From: Fimenecus sp045631225 | GTDB lineage: Bacteria; Bacillota; Clostridia; Oscillospirales; Acutalibacteraceae | Direction of reading: 5' to 3' | NCBI GenBank assembly: GCA_045631225.1 | Contig: JAZQUG010000040.1 | Coordinates: forward strand, 82,399-146,398 | DNA: 64,000 bases | Part shown: positions 60,244 through 64,000 of the stretch, one piece after another | How positions within the stretch are numbered: position 1 is the stretch's first letter | Layout of the letters: each line of letters begins with the position of its first letter | Notes under the pieces: model-generated | Told to the model about the DNA's origin: nothing | Seen by the model: only the letters and a program-made list of their open reading frames with translations | Databases searched by the model: none | Made by a program: the position numbers and the translations under genes

Positions 60244-60402
60244 ACATAAAAAGCACAAAATGTTGAAATTTGTAGTAATGCACAAAAATATAAAACTCCT
60301 TTGACCATTTTGCTAAAAAAGACAATATATATTGTGACAATACTTGCTTTTTTTGGTCTTATATTGTAAAATAATGTAAAACAAAAAGAAAAAGGAGATA
60401 AT

Positions 60403-60888
60403 ATGAGAATTATATTAGTTTGTATCAGTGCATGGTTTGTTGCACAGGTAATTAAGGTTATTCTTAACACCATTAAATTCGTTTATGACAAAGTTAAAGG
60501 AAACACAGTGAAAAAGGTTACTATCGGAACTCTTTTTAAACTCGGTGGTATGCCAAGTTCACATACGGCAACTGTTATTTCACTCAGCACTTGTATCGGT
60601 GCACTTGAGGGCTTTGATTCAACAATGTTTGCAGTAGCTGGTGTTTTTGCTTTTATCACAATGTTTGATGCATTTATGGTAAGACTTCCTGTAGAAAAAC
60701 TTACACAGGCTTTTCTTGTTGTCCGTGAAGCAGTATTAGGAAAAGACCTTAAGAAGCTCAGAGTGGTTGAGGGGCACACAATTCCTGAAATCATTGGTGG
60801 TGTAATCACAGGTACAGGTGTAGCTCTTTTGTATCTTGAGGTTTCACCATTATTCCCTGAATACGTTTCAATCTTCCAACAGTTTTAA
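60403..60888 (+). CDS. Divergent PAP2-family protein (DUF212, YuiD-like)
   Basis: A 161-aa membrane protein with four or five hydrophobic segments. The family motif GGMPSSHTATVISLS is seen, as are a basic start and RVVEGHTIPEIIGGVITG. It is related to PAP2 phosphatases, but its substrate is not known. AAAGGAG precedes ATG 60403. It stands alone, divergent from the permease. Confidence 0.88.
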   Translation: MRIILVCISAWFVAQVIKVILNTIKFVYDKVKGNTVKKVTIGTLFKLGGMPSSHTATVISLSTCIGALEGFDSTMFAVAGVFAFITMFDAFMVRLPVEKLTQAFLVVREAVLGKDLKKLRVVEGHTIPEIIGGVITGTGVALLYLEVSPLFPEYVSIFQQF

Positions 60889-60909
60889 TTAAAAAATTAC
60901 AAAAAATTA

Positions 60910-60938
60910 TGGGACGACCGAAATCGTCCCATTTTTTC
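60910..60938. terminator. Bidirectional terminator
   Basis: TGGGACGA and TCGTCCCA flank a short loop. T-runs lie on both sides, serving both the YuiD-like gene and metY. Confidence 0.85.
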
Positions 60939-60952
60939 ATATCATTTTAAAT

Positions 60953-62224
60953 TTATATTTGTGCAAGTGCCTGTTCAATATCTTCGATAATGTCTTCAAC
61001 ATTCTCAATACCTACTGAGAATCTGATAAGGTCAGGTGAAACACCGCATTCAACAAGCTCCTGGTCACTCAACTGTCTGTGAGTTGATGATGCAGGGTGA
61101 AGCACACAAGTTCTTGCATCTGCAACGTGAGTAACAACTGCTGCAAGTTTAAGTGAGTTCATAAACTTTTCAGCAGCATCTCGTCCACCCTTAACACCGA
61201 ATGAAACAACACCACAAGTACCCTTTGGCATATATTTCTGAACAAGGTCGTAATACTTGTTACCGGGAAGAGCAGGGTAGTTAACCCAGGAAATCTTATC
61301 ATTGTTTTCAAGATACTTTGCAACTGCAAGAGCATTACTGCAATGTCTTTCCATACGGAGATGGAGTGTTTCAAGACCTAAGTTAAGGTAATATGAGTTC
61401 TGTGGAGCAGGAGTTGAACCGTAGTCACGAAGAAGCTGTGCAACGATTTTTGTAATATAACCTGCCTTGCCGAAATCCTTTGTATAAACAGCACCGTGAT
61501 AGCTTTCATCAGGCTGTGTAAGTCCAGGGAACTTGTCATTCTGTTCCCAGTCAAAGTTACCACTATCGATAACTGCACCACCGATAATATTAGCGTGACC
61601 TTCCATATACTTTGTTGTTGAGTGTGTAACAATGTCAGCACCAAATTCAAATGGTCTGCAGTTAATAGGAGTAGGGAATGTGTTGTCGATAATAAGCGGA
61701 ACACCGTTAGCGTGAGCAATCTTTGCAAATTTTTCAATATCAAGAATATCAAGAGACGGATTTGCAATAGTTTCACCGAAAAGTGCCTTTGTGTTAGGCT
61801 TGAAAGCAGCCTGAATTTCTTCCTCACTTGCATTCGGGTCAACGAATGTAACATCAATGCCAAGCTTTCTCATTGTAACATTGAAAAGGTTGAATGTACC
61901 ACCGTAAATAGTTGCAGCAGAAACGAAATGGTCACCTGCACCCATAATGTTGATAAGAGAGAAGAAGTTAGCAGCCTGACCTGAAGAAGTAAGAACACCT
62001 GCAACACCACCCTCAAGCATTGTGATTTTCTGTGCAACGGCATCACTTGTAGGGTTAGCAAGACGAGTGTACATATATCCCGGTTCAAGGTCAAAAAGCT
62101 TAGCCATAGCTTCACTTGTGTCGTATTTAAATGTTGTACTCTGTACGATAGGGAGTACTCTTGGTTCACCGTTATTTGGTCTGTAAGCACCCTGAACGCA
62201 ATTTGTTTCTATTTTATAACTCAT
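60953..62224 (-). CDS. metY: O-acetylhomoserine sulfhydrylase (PLP enzyme)
   Basis: A 423-aa Cys/Met-metabolism PLP enzyme. It makes homocysteine from O-acetylhomoserine and sulfide. TNCVQGAYRPNNGEPRVLPIVQSTTF is the family start. The PLP lysine is in THSTTKYMEGHANIIGG, and IDNTFPTP and AVVTHVADARTCVLHPASSTHRQL follow. It lies 6 bp after the ApgM-like gene, so both are in one operon. Confidence 0.92.
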   Translation of the reverse strand: MSYKIETNCVQGAYRPNNGEPRVLPIVQSTTFKYDTSEAMAKLFDLEPGYMYTRLANPTSDAVAQKITMLEGGVAGVLTSSGQAANFFSLINIMGAGDHFVSAATIYGGTFNLFNVTMRKLGIDVTFVDPNASEEEIQAAFKPNTKALFGETIANPSLDILDIEKFAKIAHANGVPLIIDNTFPTPINCRPFEFGADIVTHSTTKYMEGHANIIGGAVIDSGNFDWEQNDKFPGLTQPDESYHGAVYTKDFGKAGYITKIVAQLLRDYGSTPAPQNSYYLNLGLETLHLRMERHCSNALAVAKYLENNDKISWVNYPALPGNKYYDLVQKYMPKGTCGVVSFGVKGGRDAAEKFMNSLKLAAVVTHVADARTCVLHPASSTHRQLSDQELVECGVSPDLIRFSVGIENVEDIIEDIEQALAQI

Positions 62225-62230
62225 TTTTAA

Positions 62231-63439
62231 TCAGTCCTCCAAAAATTTCTTCATAAGTGCAACGCCGCTTTCAACGAAAAGTCCTGTTGCTTTTGCTGTT
62301 TCTTCGTTGATAGTATCAACACCGTCAACTTCATTATTCTTATGATAAATCATAAATGGAACAGGGTCAGAAGCGTGAGTTGCAGTAACAATAGGTGTTG
62401 GGTGGTCAGGAAGAATCATAATTTTGTAATCATCATAATCTTTAAGACCCTCAAATATAACAGGAAGTACTTGTTCATCAATAATTTCAATTGCTCGAAC
62501 CTTGTTTTCAGGCTCACGTCTATGACCGCATTCATCAGGAGCTTCAATGTGAATATAGGCATAGTCACAACCGTTTTTGAGTGCTTCAACTGCAGCCTCT
62601 GCTTTGCCAACAAAGTTTGTGTCTATGTAACCCGTTGCACCTTCTACTTCAGGTGTTTCCATTTTAGCACATTTACCGATACCCTTAAGAAGGTCAACAG
62701 CTGAAATTACAGCACCTTTAATACCGTATAATTCTTCAAATGGTGAAAGTGCAGGCTTTTTACCTTCACCCCAAAGCCAGATTGAGTTTGCAGGACGCTT
62801 ACCATTCTTGATTCTTTCAAGATTTACAGGATGGTCTTTAAGTAAATCATAGCTCTCTTTCATCATTCTGATAAGGTCTTTTGCATTTTCACTTGTTGAA
62901 AGATATTCACCAACAACTCTGCCTGAAATATCGTGTGGTGGTGTCATATTACCAAGGTCAGTTGTACCATTGTCCCATACAAGGCAATGACGATAGCTTA
63001 CACCACTGTAGAACTTGTAAATCTCGTTACCGAAATGCTCTTCAACAGTTTCAATAATCTTTTCAGCCTCAGCAGTTGAAATATCGTCTGCACAATAGTC
63101 AACCATTGTTTTATCAGCATAGTTTTCTTCATCTGAAAGTGTAACAATGTTACAACGAAGAGTAACATCAGTGTCCTTTAAATCAACACCAATACTTGCA
63201 GCTTCAAGTGGACTTCTACCTGTGTAATAGATTGATGGGTCAAAGCCCATAACGCTCATATTAGCAACGTCACTGCCGGGCTTCATTCCGTCAGGAACAG
63301 TTTTTACAAGTCCTACTGTACCTTTTTTTGCAAGTGAGTCAAAATTAGGCTTTTTAGCCATCATCATAGGTGTTTTGCCGTCAAACTGAGGAACGGGATA
63401 GTCAGCCATTCCGTCATATAAAACTACAACATATTTCAT
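62231..63439 (-). CDS. Cofactor-independent phosphoglycerate mutase-like protein, possible homoserine kinase
   Basis: A 402-aa member of the ApgM/alkaline-phosphatase superfamily: YVVVLYDGMADYPVPQFDGKTP, PDGMKPGSDVANMSVMGFDP, RSPLEAASIGVDL and the metal end HIEAPDECGHRREPENK. ApgM and a subfamily proposed to be a homoserine kinase share these motifs. The gene lies 6 bp before metY, which favours the homoserine role. ATG 63439 follows GGAGGCG; the longer frame from 63454 has no site. Confidence 0.82.
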   Translation of the reverse strand: MKYVVVLYDGMADYPVPQFDGKTPMMMAKKPNFDSLAKKGTVGLVKTVPDGMKPGSDVANMSVMGFDPSIYYTGRSPLEAASIGVDLKDTDVTLRCNIVTLSDEENYADKTMVDYCADDISTAEAEKIIETVEEHFGNEIYKFYSGVSYRHCLVWDNGTTDLGNMTPPHDISGRVVGEYLSTSENAKDLIRMMKESYDLLKDHPVNLERIKNGKRPANSIWLWGEGKKPALSPFEELYGIKGAVISAVDLLKGIGKCAKMETPEVEGATGYIDTNFVGKAEAAVEALKNGCDYAYIHIEAPDECGHRREPENKVRAIEIIDEQVLPVIFEGLKDYDDYKIMILPDHPTPIVTATHASDPVPFMIYHKNNEVDGVDTINEETAKATGLFVESGVALMKKFLED

Positions 63440-63463
63440 ATATAGCGCCTCCAAGGGTTAAAT

Positions 63464-64000
63464 TTACTCATTAATGTTATTGTCAAAGTTCTGTTCATCA
63501 ACAATAGGTTCGTTGTATTCAACAGCATTGTTGTCATTTACAAAAGGTGAATTGACATCGAAATTTTCCTGCGGAACAGGATATATACCAAATTCATCAG
63601 GTCTTGCAATTCCTTTTAAAAGAGCAGCGTGTTTTAAATTCTCATAACACATAGCTTGTGTACAGCTTATATACGGTGAAACATAAATTGAGGCAATACC
63701 AAAGGTTACGAGTATGAGAAGATACCAGAAGAAAAAGGATAAATCTAAAACGAATAAGTCAGATTTAAAGCCGTCTGTCATTCTTCTGCTTAAATCTCTT
63801 GCCTGCTTATGGTCTAATTCAGGATTATCGTGGATAATGTGTTTAACAAAGTAATATTCATATGTCTTGATAATACCGGGAATAATGAGCAATAAAGTCC
63901 AAAGAAGAATAATTATTTCAGTAATAATACCAACTACAATATATTTACCATATTTATCAATGCCTTCATGGTAAAGGCTTTTCCAATAGGGATTTGAACC
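63464..64000 (-). CDS. DUF975 family membrane protein (5' end cut by the window)
   Basis: The frame is open from the window edge at 64000 to its stop at 63464. At least 178 residues are present: SNPYWKSLYHEGIDKYGKY, IIIPGIIKTYEYYFVKHIIHDNP, the DUF975-type motif with SRRMTDGFK, and hydrophobic segments FWYLLILVTFGIASIYV. The C-terminal tail is acidic and Asn-rich. It probably heads the operon with the ApgM-like gene and metY (24 bp apart). Function unknown. Confidence 0.82.
   Translation of the reverse strand, partial: GSNPYWKSLYHEGIDKYGKYIVVGIITEIIILLWTLLLIIPGIIKTYEYYFVKHIIHDNPELDHKQARDLSRRMTDGFKSDLFVLDLSFFFWYLLILVTFGIASIYVSPYISCTQAMCYENLKHAALLKGIARPDEFGIYPVPQENFDVNSPFVNDNNAVEYNEPIVDEQNFDNNINE

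Noticed and set aside
60181..60402. A riboswitch for the uracil/xanthine permease
   Set aside because: The promoter is about 28 nt from the start codon, leaving no room for an aptamer.
61378..61863. A 161-codon frame inside metY
   Set aside because: It is a same-strand, out-of-frame shadow with Leu/Ser-rich, unconserved sequence.

Overview
The window looks like chromosome from a low-GC, gut-type Clostridia (Oscillospiraceae/Ruminococcus-like). This rests on AT-rich spacers, strong AGGAGG-type ribosome sites, consensus sigma-A promoters, TnpV and DUF6809 accessory genes, a clostridial Mob element and an L-fucose operon. It is an inference from gene content, not a database match.

Layout. (1) About 20-4690: a compact 4.6-kb integrative element beside a tRNA-Arg(ACG) gene. 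It carries a tyrosine integrase, a run of small plus-strand genes, a lipoprotein and a rep-like gene. Two of its genes have coherent reading frames interrupted only by an in-frame TAG. (2) 4899-7332: a Phe/Tyr-rich leader peptide and attenuator ahead of pheA (chorismate mutase-prephenate dehydratase) and aroF (DAHP synthase). (3) 7407-11831: an L-fucose catabolic operon (fucI, fucA, fucU, fucK-like). (4) 12006-12735: the 5' stub of a lipase gene next to an internally deleted IS3-family element. (5) 12763-29289: a 16.5-kb island integrated in the 3' end of the GMP synthase gene, bounded by 12-bp direct repeats that include the guaA stop codon. Its right half is a mobilization/replication module (excisionase-like protein, integrase, MobC-like protein, RepA-like ATPase, iterons, MobV relaxase, DUF6809, TnpV). 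Its left half is one seven-gene minus-strand operon: XRE regulator, 'subunit M' protein, 1380-aa GIY-YIG-like/SF2 helicase/adenine methylase, 996-aa adenine methylase, PD-(D/E)XK nuclease, zinc ribbon, DUF3800-like protein. This is the best candidate for an undescribed defence system. (6) 29278-31654: a stand-alone GMP synthase ATP-pyrophosphatase subunit and a CofE-like protein with a long leader. (7) 31791-57211: a 23-gene surface polysaccharide operon. (8) 57241-64000: S26 peptidase, EamA transporter, uracil/xanthine permease, YuiD-like protein, and an operon of DUF975, ApgM-like (possible homoserine kinase) and MetY.

How it fits together. The attenuator would couple Phe/Tyr supply to pheA-aroF. 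The polysaccharide cluster has its own initiating transferase, eight glycosyltransferases, polymerase and flippase. It also makes a TviB/TviC-type uronic acid, UDP-L-FucNAc (CapE/F/G) and a cytidylyl/LicD phospho-substituent. It contains a G7 tract in an acyltransferase gene and a split transketolase pair, which suggest variable or unusual sugars. Both integrated elements show subterminal repeats matching the two ends, as expected for integrase arm sites.
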